Source of the DNA: a bacterium
GTDB taxonomy: Bacteria > JAMORN01
Assembly: GCA_027063545.1 (NCBI GenBank)
Contig: JAMORN010000267.1
Location: 1-19,117, forward strand
Length of the DNA: 19,117 bases
Reading direction: 5' to 3'
The position numbers and the translations under genes were made by a program. Position 1 is the first letter of the stretch. Each line of letters opens with the position of its first letter. The notes under the pieces were generated by a model. That model searched no databases and was not told the origin of the DNA. It saw only the letters and a program-made list of their open reading frames with translations. Below, piece by piece: positions 9,854 through 16,850 of this stretch.

Positions 9854-10378
9854 TTAACCTTCTTTTGATTTTTTCTCTTCAATTGCTTTAATTACACCAA
9901 CTAAATTTCTTAATAAACCTGACAATACAAATACAAGTCCAGAAATAGGTGCTTGAACACCACCAACAACCCTTGCCAGTAACTCTTCTCTTGTTGGCAA
10001 TTTAGAAATAGCCTCTATATCTTTATCAACATAAACCTTTCCTTGATAGTAAACAGCTTTAAATTTAGGTAAACCATTATGTTCTTTACTAAAATTATTT
10101 ACAGCTTTTACTACATGAACTAAATCTTCTCCAACAACTAGAGCAGTATCCTCTTTAAGATAATCTTCTAAGCCTTCTATCTTCAAAGATTCAAAAGCTT
10201 TATTTAATATAGTATTTTTAACTACTTTAAATGTAATACCTTCCTTTTTTAAAATTCTTCTTAATTTATTATCATCCTGAGCCTTCAATCCTTTAAAAGA
10301 TACTAATACTATTATTTCATTATTTTCTAACAAATCTTTTACCATATTTAACATTTCTATATTTCTCTGACTAGCCAT
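9854..10378 (-). CDS. rplJ: 50S ribosomal protein L10
   Basis: L10 anchors the L7/L12 dimers to 23S rRNA at the stalk base. The gene encodes 174 aa, a normal size. The N-terminal rRNA-binding domain shows the typical block IVLVSFKGLKAQDDNKLRR followed by FKVVKNTILNKAF. The C-terminal part, from about residue 145, is the helix that binds L7/L12. ATG start with AGGGGTG before it. It lies only 24 nt downstream of rplA, so there is no room for the long L10 leader that controls rplJL translation in E. coli and Bacillus; any feedback must work through a different site or through L1. It is followed by rplL. Confidence 0.97.
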   Translation of the reverse strand: MASQRNIEMLNMVKDLLENNEIIVLVSFKGLKAQDDNKLRRILKKEGITFKVVKNTILNKAFESLKIEGLEDYLKEDTALVVGEDLVHVVKAVNNFSKEHNGLPKFKAVYYQGKVYVDKDIEAISKLPTREELLARVVGGVQAPISGLVFVLSGLLRNLVGVIKAIEEKKSKEG

Positions 10379-10402
10379 CTTTACACCCCTAATTTTATTT
10401 TA

Positions 10403-11092
10403 TTACTGTAGAGATTTTGGGTTTATCTTTAATCCTGGACCCATTGTACTAGATAAGTATACTCCTTTTATATAAGTCCCCTTTGAAGTAGCAGGTTTAG
10501 CCTTTAAAACAGCATTATAAAATGTCATAAAATTTTCTTTTAAAGCTTCTTTATCAAATGATCTTTTTCCTATTATTCCGTGAAGATTTCCTGTTTTATC
10601 TACCTTAAAATTTACTTTTCCCTTCTTTATATCCGCAATTACCTTCTTTAAATCATTAGTAACTGTACCTGTTTTAGGATTTGGCATCAAACCTCTTGGT
10701 CCCAATATTCTACCTAATTTTCCTATTGCAGACATCATATCTGGAGTAGCAACAACAGCATCAAAATCAAGCCATCCGCCTTGTATCTTAGCAATTAAAT
10801 CATCTGCTCCCACATAATCAGCTCCAGCTTCTCTAGCCTCATCTGCTTTCTCACCTTTTGCAAAAACCAATATTTTCATTTTCTTTCCTGTTCCATGAGG
10901 AAGAGTAACACTACCTCTTACCATTTGATCTGATTTTCTTGGATCTACCCCTAATCTAAAAACTACATCTACGGTCTCATCAAAATTAGCCGCAGGATTT
11001 TCTTTAATAAAATCTATAGCCTCATCAACAGTATACATTTTATTTGGATCAATCTTTTCTTTTATTTTAAGATACCTTTTTCCTCTCTTCAT
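10403..11092 (-). CDS. rplA: 50S ribosomal protein L1
   Basis: L1 forms the mobile side stalk of the 50S subunit that helps release deacylated tRNA from the E site. It is 229 aa, typical for bacteria. Family blocks are visible: [20 protein letters not shown], then the second-domain stretch [19 protein letters not shown], and the C-terminal end [13 protein letters not shown] start with GAGAGGT upstream. It is 19 nt after rplK and 24 nt before rplJ. In E. coli L1 represses translation of its own rplKA message by binding upstream of rplK; I did not identify a clear L1 site in the very short spacer here. Confidence 0.98.
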   Translation of the reverse strand: MKRGKRYLKIKEKIDPNKMYTVDEAIDFIKENPAANFDETVDVVFRLGVDPRKSDQMVRGSVTLPHGTGKKMKILVFAKGEKADEAREAGADYVGADDLIAKIQGGWLDFDAVVATPDMMSAIGKLGRILGPRGLMPNPKTGTVTNDLKKVIADIKKGKVNFKVDKTGNLHGIIGKRSFDKEALKENFMTFYNAVLKAKPATSKGTYIKGVYLSSTMGPGLKINPKSLQ

Positions 11093-11111
11093 AGTTATCT
11101 ACCTCTCTATT

Positions 11112-11546
11112 TTATTTTTCATCATCTATTACAACAACACCCATATTCTTAGCAGTACCTTCCATCATTCTTATAGTAGCTTCTATATCATCTGTATTCA
11201 TATCAACAATTTTCTTTTCAGCTAATTTTCTAAGTTGAGACCTTTTAATCTCACCTACTTTTTCTTTATTTGGTTTTCCAGAACCTTTTTCAATACCTAA
11301 TTCTTTCTTTATCATATCAGCAGAAGACATTTGTTTTAATTCAAATGTAAAAGAACGATCTGAATATACTGTAATAATTACAGGTACTATTTCACCTTTT
11401 CTATCTTGTGTCGCTGCATTAAATGCCTTACAAAATTCCATAATATTAATACCACGCTGACCTAATGCCGGACCTACAGGTGGAGCTGGTGTAGCATTCC
11501 CACCAGGAATTCTTAATCTTAACTTACCTACTTCTTCCTTTGCCAC
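11112..11546 (-). CDS. rplK: 50S ribosomal protein L11
   Basis: L11 binds the GTPase-associated region of 23S rRNA, and in many bacteria it is needed for RelA to sense uncharged tRNA. The gene encodes 144 aa, the usual length. The N-terminal domain has the proline-rich stretch [19 protein letters not shown], the part involved in thiostrepton action. The C-terminal rRNA-binding domain ends with the conserved TAKNMGV stretch. The start codon is GTG, with AAGGAGA upstream and a family-like N-terminus. It lies 19 nt from nusG and 19 nt from rplA, inside the nusG-rplK-rplA-rplJ-rplL run. Confidence 0.98.
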   Translation of the reverse strand: MAKEEVGKLRLRIPGGNATPAPPVGPALGQRGINIMEFCKAFNAATQDRKGEIVPVIITVYSDRSFTFELKQMSSADMIKKELGIEKGSGKPNKEKVGEIKRSQLRKLAEKKIVDMNTDDIEATIRMMEGTAKNMGVVVIDDEK

Positions 11547-11565
11547 TTTTACTCTCCTTTTTTAT

Positions 11566-12096
11566 TTAAGACATAGGAATAACATCTTTAAATTCAACTT
11601 CTATAGGTGTTTCCCTACCTAAAACAGTAATCATTACTTCTAATTTTCCTTTTTCATAATCTATATTATTAATTTTACCCATAAAATCTTTAAATGGTCC
11701 ATTAACAATCTTAACTGTTCCACCTTCCTCAAAATCAGATTCAAAACTCACATTATCCGGTCTCCTAATGATTTTTTGGACCTCTTTTTCACTCATCGGT
11801 TTAGGACCACGTCTATCACCAACAAATTTTACAACTCCCTCAATATTGGATATTTCATACATTAAATTTTCATCATAAACCATTTTTATAAAAACATAAC
11901 TTGGTAAAACCTTTTTCTTTTTCTCCCTTATTTTTCCTCTTTCATGAACCCTAACTATATCTATTGGAACTTCTACAGATTCAATATAATCTTGTAAATT
12001 TCTTGTTTCTATCAATGTCTCTATAGCTTCTTTAACATCATCTTCCCTACCAGAAAGTGTCTGAATAGCATACCACTTTTTTATTAATTCCGCCAT
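11566..12096 (-). CDS. nusG: Transcription termination/antitermination factor NusG
   Basis: NusG binds the elongating polymerase, raises processivity and links it to Rho or to the leading ribosome through S10. The protein is 176 aa, close to the compact E. coli form (181). The NGN domain spans about residues 1-110 and opens with KWYAIQTLSGREDDVKE, with PSYVFIKM further on. A KOW domain follows from about 122, with GGTVKIVNGPFKDFMGKI. No large insert is present. ATG start. It is 12 nt downstream of secE and 19 nt upstream of rplK, the arrangement found in most bacteria. Confidence 0.98.
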   Translation of the reverse strand: MAELIKKWYAIQTLSGREDDVKEAIETLIETRNLQDYIESVEVPIDIVRVHERGKIREKKKKVLPSYVFIKMVYDENLMYEISNIEGVVKFVGDRRGPKPMSEKEVQKIIRRPDNVSFESDFEEGGTVKIVNGPFKDFMGKINNIDYEKGKLEVMITVLGRETPIEVEFKDVIPMS

Positions 12097-12108
12097 AATC
12101 TTCCCTTA

Positions 12109-12303
12109 TTATTTCATTATTTTAATAATCTGGTCTAAAAATAAATTTATCAAATAATCCACTGCAAATATGTAGATACCAAAAATAATAATTATAACAA
12201 AAACAATCAAAGTTGAATCTATTAATTCTTTATTTGTCGGCCACTCAACTTTAGACCATTCAGTAATTACTTCTTTATAAAACTTCTTTATCTTTTCAAA
12301 CAT
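12109..12303 (-). CDS. secE: Preprotein translocase subunit SecE
   Basis: SecE clamps SecY in the inner-membrane Sec translocon. This is the short, single-span form: 64 aa with a cytosolic amphipathic helix (KKFYKEVITEWSKVEWPT, the conserved hinge containing W-x-K-V-x-W-P) and one membrane segment at about residues 29-55. I chose the ATG at 12303 because AGGG lies 6 nt before it. A TTG two codons earlier (12309) would put that AGGG directly against the start codon, too close to work. It lies between tRNA-Trp and nusG, 12 nt before the latter. Confidence 0.93.
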   Translation of the reverse strand: MFEKIKKFYKEVITEWSKVEWPTNKELIDSTLIVFVIIIIFGIYIFAVDYLINLFLDQIIKIMK

Positions 12304-12314
12304 ACCCAACCCTA

Positions 12315-12344
12315 TTTAAATACTTTTTAAATACTTATATAAGT
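12315..12344. repeat. Tandem 11-bp repeat plus perfect 12-bp palindrome between tRNA-Trp and secE
   Basis: TTTAAATACTT occurs twice in direct succession (12315-12325 and 12326-12336). The end of the second copy overlaps the perfect palindrome ACTTATATAAGT (12333-12344). The whole block fills most of the 50-nt gap between the tRNA-Trp gene and secE. The 11-bp period is about one helical turn, so a DNA-binding protein could see both copies on one face, but a chance AT-rich duplication is also possible. Confidence 0.6.
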
Positions 12345-12353
12345 TTCATTCTC

Positions 12354-12426
12354 CAGGCCCGGAGGGACTCGAACCCCCGATCTTCGGATTTGGAGTCCGA
12401 TGCTTTACCAACTAAGCTACGGGCCT
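12354..12426 (-). tRNA. trnW: tRNA-Trp (anticodon CCA)
   Basis: A 73-nt cloverleaf can be folded on the minus strand. The acceptor stem pairs AGGCCCG with CGGGCCT, the anticodon stem TCGGA/TCCGA encloses the loop CTCCAAA with anticodon CCA, and the T arm is GGGGG-TTCGAGT-CCCTC. The discriminator base is G, as expected for Trp. The 3' CCA is not encoded. The gene lies between rpmG and secE, a position found in many bacterial genomes. Confidence 0.97.
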
Positions 12427-12453
12427 GTAAAAATCAATCTATACACCTCTTTT

Positions 12454-12606
12454 CTATCTAGTTTCTTTATGAATTGTATGCTTATTACAATAAGGACAAT
12501 ATTTTTTATACTCTACCCTTTCTGGGTGCTTTCTTTTGTTCTTTGTTGTAGTATAATTTCTATGTTTACAAACTGTACATTCCAAAGTAATAATTTCCCT
12601 AGCCAT
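12454..12606 (-). CDS. rpmG: 50S ribosomal protein L33
   Basis: L33 is a small protein near the E site of the 50S subunit. The frame encodes 50 aa: it opens [18 protein letters not shown], has the family stretch [18 protein letters not shown], then [14 protein letters not shown]. Cys10, Cys13, Cys37 and Cys40 form two CxxC pairs, so this is the zinc-binding (C+) version, as opposed to the Cys-free E. coli form. ATG start with AGAGGAT upstream; stop TAG. It sits 27 nt after tuf and 27 nt before tRNA-Trp. The tuf-rpmG-trnW-secE-nusG order is common, which supports the call for such a short gene. Confidence 0.96.
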   Translation of the reverse strand: MAREIITLECTVCKHRNYTTTKNKRKHPERVEYKKYCPYCNKHTIHKETR

Positions 12607-12633
12607 AGCATTCTATCCTCTTCTTTATTATAA

Positions 12634-13827
12634 TTATTCTATTATCTTTGTTACTACTCCAGCTCCTACTGTCTTCCCTCCCTCTCTTATAGCAAATCTT
12701 AAATTCTCTTCCATTGCTATCGGATATATTAACTCTATTGTCATCTTTACATTATCTCCTGGCATTACTACTTCTGTCCCCTCTGGTAATGATATTATTG
12801 TACCTGTCACGTCTGTTGTCCTAAAATAAAATTGTGGCCTATATCCTGCATGAAATGGCTTATGTCTTCCTCCCTCCTCTGGCTTCAACACATATACTTC
12901 TGCCTCAAATTTCTTATGGGGTGTTATTGTACCTGGCTGTGCTAATACCATTCCTCTCTTTACTTCTTTCTTCTCTATCCCTCTCAATAATACACCAACA
13001 TTATCTCCTGCTATCCCCTCATCTAACTCCTTCCTAAACATCTCTACTCCTGTAACTACTGTCTTCTTTGTCTCTCCTAAACCTACTATCTCTACTTCAT
13101 CTCCTACCTTCACCTTCCCTCTCTCTATCCTTCCTGTCACTACTGTCCCTCTTCCTGTTATACTAAATACATCCTCTATCGGCATTAAAAATGGCTTATC
13201 TACATCTCTTACTGGCTCTGGTATATACTCATCTAATGCATTCAATAACTTCTCTATACTTGGTAACCCTATATCACTTGTATCTCCTTCCAATGCCTTC
13301 AATGCACTACCCTTTATTACAGGTACCTCTTCTCCTGGATACCCATGCTCACTCAATAAATCCCTTACTTCCATCTCTACTAACTCTAATAACTCTGGAT
13401 CATTCTCTTGATCTACCTTGTTTATATATACTACTATCGCTGGTACATTAACTTGCTTTGCTAATAACACGTGCTCTCTTGTCTGTGGCATCACTCCATC
13501 TGTCGCTGCAACCACCAATATAGCTCCATCCATCTGAGCCGCACCTGTAATCATGTTCTTTATATAATCTGCGTGTCCAGGACAATCTACGTGAGCATAA
13601 TGCCTCTTATCTGTCTCATACTCTACGTGTGCTGTGTTTATTGTAATACCTCTCGCTTTCTCCTCTGGTGCATTATCTATTTCCTCATAACTCTTTTGCT
13701 CCGCCTTACCCTTCTGTGCTAAATAATGTGTTATAGCAGCTGTCAATGTAGTCTTCCCATGATCTACGTGACCTATTGTCCCTACATTTATATGTGGCTT
13801 ATTCCTAACAAACTTTTCCTTTGCCAT
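12634..13827 (-). CDS. tuf: Elongation factor Tu
   Basis: EF-Tu delivers aminoacyl-tRNA to the ribosome as a ternary complex with GTP. It is full length at 397 aa. The P-loop GHVDHGKT is at 19-26, the switch I stretch ARGITI at 58-63, DCPGH at 81-85 and NKVD at 136-139; domains 2 and 3 follow, ending [14 protein letters not shown] start with GAGGTGA upstream. It lies downstream of four tRNA genes and upstream of rpmG, the position of tufB in E. coli. Its codon choice differs sharply from neighbouring genes: Lys is mostly AAG, Ile mostly ATA and Glu often GAG, whereas rplL, rpoB and rpoC use mostly AAA and GAA. This may reflect selection on a very highly expressed gene, or a separate history. 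Confidence 0.99.
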   Translation of the reverse strand: MAKEKFVRNKPHINVGTIGHVDHGKTTLTAAITHYLAQKGKAEQKSYEEIDNAPEEKARGITINTAHVEYETDKRHYAHVDCPGHADYIKNMITGAAQMDGAILVVAATDGVMPQTREHVLLAKQVNVPAIVVYINKVDQENDPELLELVEMEVRDLLSEHGYPGEEVPVIKGSALKALEGDTSDIGLPSIEKLLNALDEYIPEPVRDVDKPFLMPIEDVFSITGRGTVVTGRIERGKVKVGDEVEIVGLGETKKTVVTGVEMFRKELDEGIAGDNVGVLLRGIEKKEVKRGMVLAQPGTITPHKKFEAEVYVLKPEEGGRHKPFHAGYRPQFYFRTTDVTGTIISLPEGTEVVMPGDNVKMTIELIYPIAMEENLRFAIREGGKTVGAGVVTKIIE

Positions 13828-13918
13828 CCCTTCACCTCTCTTTTTTCTCGTTTATTTTCTATTTTGACGATATTATTTTTATTTTTTTATAAACACATAA
13901 GAAATATAGCTATCTTTT

Positions 13919-13991
13919 AGCTCACGACCGGACTTGAACCGGCGACCCCGTCCTTACCAAGGACGTGCTCTACCTCCTGAGCTACGTGAGC
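13919..13991 (-). tRNA. trnT: tRNA-Thr (anticodon GGT)
   Basis: A 73-nt cloverleaf on the minus strand: acceptor GCTCACG/CGTGAGC, anticodon stem CGTCC/GGACG enclosing TTGGTAA with anticodon GGT, T arm GCCGG-TTCAAGT-CCGGT. Discriminator U; CCA not encoded. It lies 91 nt upstream of tuf, like thrT before tufB in E. coli. Confidence 0.97.
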
Positions 13992-14109
13992 TTTCAACAA
14001 ACACTTTTTTTCAACAAAAAAAAGCAAAATTGTAAATAAAAAAAATTACAAACAATTTATTTAAAAGAACTTAATAACTTACCATACATATCTATTTATA
14101 AATAAAAAA
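13992..14109. other. AT-rich spacer inside the tRNA cluster
   Basis: This 118-nt gap between tRNA-Gly and tRNA-Thr(GGT) is far longer than the other gaps in the cluster (39 and 15 nt). It holds an imperfect AT-rich inverted repeat (AAATTGT 14027-14033 with ACAATTT 14052-14058) and several A or T runs. I see no convincing -35/-10 pair, although it is the natural place for a separate tuf promoter. Confidence 0.3.
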
Positions 14110-14183
14110 AGCGGGTGATGGGACTCGAACCCACAACCCTCGCCTTGGAAGGGCGATGCTCTAGCCAATTGAGCTACACCCGC
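14110..14183 (-). tRNA. trnG: tRNA-Gly (anticodon TCC)
   Basis: A 74-nt cloverleaf on the minus strand: acceptor GCGGGTG/CACCCGC, anticodon stem TCGCC/GGCGA enclosing CTTCCAA with anticodon TCC, T arm GTGGG-TTCGAGT-CCCAT. Discriminator U; CCA not encoded. The acceptor stem is directly followed by a run of seven T (14104-14110), counting the discriminator. Confidence 0.97.
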
Positions 14184-14222
14184 TTACCTTAAACAATAAA
14201 ACTCCAAATTATATCTTAAATA

Positions 14223-14305
14223 TGGACGGGGGTGGATTCGAACCACCGTAGGCTTACGCCGGCAGGTTTACAGCCTGCTGCCTTTGACCGCTCGGCCACC
14301 CGTCC
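14223..14305 (-). tRNA. trnY: tRNA-Tyr (anticodon GTA)
   Basis: An 83-nt class II tRNA on the minus strand with the long variable arm expected of bacterial tRNA-Tyr (CGGCGTAAGCCTAC). Acceptor GGACGGG/CCCGTCC, anticodon stem GCAGG/CCTGC enclosing CTGTAAA with anticodon GTA, T arm GGTGG-TTCGAAT-CCACC. Discriminator A; CCA not encoded. Confidence 0.97.
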
Positions 14306-14320
14306 ATTTATATATATTTA

Positions 14321-14393
14321 AGCCACCAGAGGGATTTGAACCCCCGACCCGCGGTTTACAAGACCGCTGCTCTACCAACTGAGCTATGGTGGC
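14321..14393 (-). tRNA. trnT: tRNA-Thr (anticodon TGT)
   Basis: A 73-nt cloverleaf on the minus strand: acceptor GCCACCA/TGGTGGC, anticodon stem GCGGT/ACCGC enclosing CTTGTAA with anticodon TGT, T arm GGGGG-TTCAAAT-CCCTC. Discriminator U; CCA not encoded. It is the first gene of the tRNA-tuf cluster, about 35 nt after the predicted transcription start. Confidence 0.97.
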
Positions 14394-14434
14394 TTATATT
14401 TCGTTTCTAAAGACCTCTATTTTATACGGCTTAT

Positions 14435-14463
14435 AAAATAATTATTTAAAAAATAAATGTCAA
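14435..14463 (-). promoter_or_regulatory. Sigma70-type promoter for the tRNA-tuf-secE-nusG-rpl cluster
   Basis: On the minus strand a perfect TTGACA (14458-14463) is followed by 17 nt and TATTTT (14435-14440). A second AT-rich box TATAAA lies further down at 14421-14426. Initiation is predicted near 14428, upstream of tRNA-Thr(TGT). The -35 box is the same consensus hexamer, with the same spacing, as the rpsL promoter at 1345-1373. The -10 box matches consensus at only four of six positions. Confidence 0.6.
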
Positions 14464-14473
14464 TATTTTTTTT

Positions 14474-14505
14474 AAAAAAGATTTTAAATACTTTCTATAA
14501 AGTAT
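14474..14505 (-). terminator. Possible weak terminator after the unknown membrane protein gene
   Basis: ATACTTT (14488-14494) and AAAGTAT (14499-14505) form a 7-bp palindrome around a 4-nt loop, with the stop codon of the upstream gene inside it. In the leftward transcript it is followed after 8 nt by six U. The stem is AT-rich and the U run is not directly adjacent, so termination would be weak at best. It sits just before the promoter at 14435-14463. Confidence 0.3.
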
Positions 14506-15118
14506 CTAAGAAAAATCTAATAACTTTAATATCTCTTAACATTTTTTTATTTAAAGGTAGCATAAAGATAGGGTCTTTTATTTTTTTACTTATTAGAGAT
14601 TCTACATTTTTAGGAGTAATATCATGGATATCAATTTGTTCATAAATTAAAGCACCTAGTTTATAGTTTAATAAAGTTGAATATTTAAATATGGAATCTA
14701 TAGGAATATCCCGATTAAAAATATATAAAAAATTTACATTTAATCTTAAGTTTCTATTAGGGTACAGTATATCTACTTTTGTATAAATTTCATTCATATT
14801 ATCTTTAATTGTCCTTATATTAATAGATGTAGTTATATTTTCTATGTTATATTTAGAATGAAAATTAAAATCTTGAGCTAAAATCTCCCGTACTTTTGAA
14901 TCTGAAGTGTCTAACTTTTCTAATATTCTTTTATTTTCTGATAAAATTGAGTCTATATATAATGAATCACTCAAATTAATTTCTAATGAGTCTATATTAT
15001 TTTTCATATTGGGAGGATTTTTAACATAAGATATTAAATAAAATATAAGAAATATATTAATAATTAGTAAAACAACTAATATAATAATTATAGTTTTATG
15101 TTTTTTAAATTGAACCAT
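14495..15118 (-). CDS. Membrane-anchored protein of unknown function
   Basis: I do not recognise this 207-aa protein. It has a short basic cytoplasmic N-terminus (VQFKKHK), one strongly hydrophobic segment at about residues 9-31, and a mostly polar remainder rich in Asp, Asn, Ile and Lys that is probably outside the membrane. There are no Cys pairs, metal motifs or repeats. The layout (one N-terminal anchor, a small external domain, then a C-terminal end on a hydrophobic strand VIRFFLDTL) loosely recalls FliL-like proteins, but I see no decisive motif and do not claim it. The ATG start overlaps the end of the LOG-family gene by 14 nt, so the two are probably translationally coupled. It is the last gene of the operon, followed by a weak hairpin and the tRNA cluster promoter. 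Confidence 0.8.
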   Translation of the reverse strand: MVQFKKHKTIIIILVVLLIINIFLIFYLISYVKNPPNMKNNIDSLEINLSDSLYIDSILSENKRILEKLDTSDSKVREILAQDFNFHSKYNIENITTSINIRTIKDNMNEIYTKVDILYPNRNLRLNVNFLYIFNRDIPIDSIFKYSTLLNYKLGALIYEQIDIHDITPKNVESLISKKIKDPIFMLPLNKKMLRDIKVIRFFLDTL

Positions 15119-15749
15119 AAAATCTTTTCACCTCTTCTAAACTTTCCTCTGGGGTTTCAACTATTCTAAATAGATCCATATCCTCAGGAGATATTAACTT
15201 CCTTTCTTTTAAATACTGCTCTATCCACTCAATTAGTGGAAGCCAAAACTCTTTTCCAAATAAAACTATTGGAATTCTTTCTATTCTATGGGTCTGAACC
15301 AATGTTATCACTTCAAAAAGTTCATCTAATGTTCCAAAACCACCCGGAAAAACCAAAACTGCCTTTGTATATTTTATAAACATTACCTTTCTTACAAAAA
15401 AATACTTAAATGTTAAGAGTTTTGTTATATATTTGTTTGGCCTTTGCTCAAATGGAAGTTTTATATTAAGACCTATTGTTTCTTTTTCAACCTCATAAGC
15501 GCCCCTATTCCCTGCTTCCATAATACCAGGACCACCGCCAGTAATAACAGTATATCCATTTTTAGCAAATAAAGAAGCAGTTTCTTTTGCAAGTTTATAA
15601 TATTTATCATTCTCCTTTAATCTTGCAGATCCAAATATTGTCACTGCCTTCTCTATACCACTTAAATTATCTATACCTTCAATAAATTCTCCCATTATCC
15701 TTAATACTCTCCAAGACTCTTCTATATCAGGCATATCTTTTATATTCAT
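15105..15749 (-). CDS. LOG/TIGR00730 family nucleotide phosphoribohydrolase-like protein
   Basis: Proteins of this Rossmann-fold family were long labelled lysine decarboxylases. Characterised members (LOG in plants and some bacteria, PpnN in E. coli) cleave the glycosidic bond of nucleoside 5'-monophosphates, releasing ribose 5-phosphate. The 214-aa protein has the family signatures GGGPGIMEAGNRGA (residues 71-84), Arg120-Lys121 in FFVRKVMF, and PGGFGTLDE (135-143), which holds the catalytic Glu. Length fits the short LOG type rather than the longer PpnN. The preferred substrate cannot be read from the sequence; a cytokinin role should not be assumed. ATG start with AAGGAG 8 nt before it. It lies 27 nt downstream of hemW and overlaps the next gene by 14 nt. 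Confidence 0.9.
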   Translation of the reverse strand: MNIKDMPDIEESWRVLRIMGEFIEGIDNLSGIEKAVTIFGSARLKENDKYYKLAKETASLFAKNGYTVITGGGPGIMEAGNRGAYEVEKETIGLNIKLPFEQRPNKYITKLLTFKYFFVRKVMFIKYTKAVLVFPGGFGTLDELFEVITLVQTHRIERIPIVLFGKEFWLPLIEWIEQYLKERKLISPEDMDLFRIVETPEESLEEVKRFYGSI

Positions 15750-15776
15750 TCTACTTCTCCTTTTTTCATTCTTTTT

Positions 15777-16850
15777 TTATATAAGATAATATACTAAACT
15801 ATTAAACAACTTCCAACCCTTAATTGTCGGTTTAATTTTATTTTTTTCTATATAAATAAATCCTTCCTTTTCTAAAAAAGAAATATACTCTTTTTTAACT
15901 AAACTTATATCAATACCCTCATAAAATCTTAGACCTAAAAAAATCTCTTCCTCTCTTATTTCTTCTTTATTTAATTTATTAGAACTTTTAAATTTATCTA
16001 AAATACTATTTGTAAAAAAATCATTAAAATCATAACTGTAATAAAATCTTCTCTCTTTAAAAAAACTATGGCTTGCTGGACCCAAACCTATATAATACTC
16101 TCTCCTCCAATATTTTATATTATGAATAGAAAAATATCCTCTTTCCCCATAATTTGATACTTCATAATGAATAAAGCCTAACTCCCTTAGTTTCATATCA
16201 ATATAATCATAAAGATAATCAAATTCCTCCTCATCTATCTTTATATTATCCTTATAAAATTTTGTTCCTTCTTCTATTGTTAATTCATAAAAAGAAGCAT
16301 GGGGTATTTTAAATTTTTTTATATAAAAAATTGCATCATCAACCAACTTTTTATTATTAAACCCAGGGATATTATAAATAATATCAATACTAAAATTATC
16401 GTACTCCCTTGACAATAACTCCAATGTTTTAATATTATCCTCTTTTGAATGTACTCTTCCTAAAAATTTTAAAACATTATCATTAAAATTCTGAATCCCC
16501 AAAGAAATTCTTGTAATACCAATCTCTTTATACAATCTAAAATCTTCAACAGTTTTAGGATTAACCTCTAAGGTAATCTCTTTTATTTGAGTGTTTTTAT
16601 ATCTAAAAATTTCATTTAATATTCTATCTAAATCTCTAATATCAATAAGAGAAGGGGTTCCTCCTCCAAAATAAACAGTATCTATTTTATACTCTTCAAA
16701 CTCTGGAAGTTGATTTAAAAGTTTTATATCACTTATTAATTTCTCTATATATTTACTGTAAAGAGCATCTTTGAATCTTACAGAGAAAAACTTACAATAA
16801 AAACATTTACTTAAACAAAAGGGAAAATGTATATAAAGTCCTACATTCAT
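15777..16850 (-). CDS. hemW: Radical SAM protein HemW (heme chaperone type)
   Basis: HemW is related to the oxygen-independent coproporphyrinogen III oxidase HemN, but studied members bind heme and deliver it to partner proteins. The 357-aa protein has the radical SAM cluster motif with Cys12, Cys16 and Cys19 (FCLSKCFYCKF). It lacks the extra Cys two residues on that marks HemN (CxxxCxxCxC), which supports HemW. GGGTPS at 61-66 fits SAM binding, and the HemW signature HNIKYW is at 242-247, followed by GLGPASHS. Many databases would name such a gene hemN; the missing fourth Cys argues against that. The ATG overlaps the stop of the M20 gene as ATGA, and no strong ribosome binding site is seen, so it is probably translated by coupling. 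Confidence 0.92.
   Translation of the reverse strand: MNVGLYIHFPFCLSKCFYCKFFSVRFKDALYSKYIEKLISDIKLLNQLPEFEEYKIDTVYFGGGTPSLIDIRDLDRILNEIFRYKNTQIKEITLEVNPKTVEDFRLYKEIGITRISLGIQNFNDNVLKFLGRVHSKEDNIKTLELLSREYDNFSIDIIYNIPGFNNKKLVDDAIFYIKKFKIPHASFYELTIEEGTKFYKDNIKIDEEEFDYLYDYIDMKLRELGFIHYEVSNYGERGYFSIHNIKYWRREYYIGLGPASHSFFKERRFYYSYDFNDFFTNSILDKFKSSNKLNKEEIREEEIFLGLRFYEGIDISLVKKEYISFLEKEGFIYIEKNKIKPTIKGWKLFNSLVYYLI

Noticed and set aside
10379-10402. A possible L10 leader upstream of rplJ
   Set aside because: Only 24 nt separate rplA and rplJ, too short for the known structured leader.
12400-12633. Plus-strand 77-aa frame across tRNA-Trp and rpmG
   Set aside because: It runs through a tRNA gene and the certain rpmG gene; the real gene here is on the minus strand.
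13191-13722. Plus-strand open frames of 83-86 aa opposite tuf
   Set aside because: They arise from the purine-rich tuf codon bias on the other strand and read as Leu/His/Cys-rich nonsense with no conserved features.
14457-14645. Plus-strand 62-aa hydrophobic frame at the end of the unknown membrane protein gene
   Set aside because: Overlaps the supported minus-strand gene, is AT-driven Phe/Ile/Leu-rich sequence, and has no ribosome binding site.
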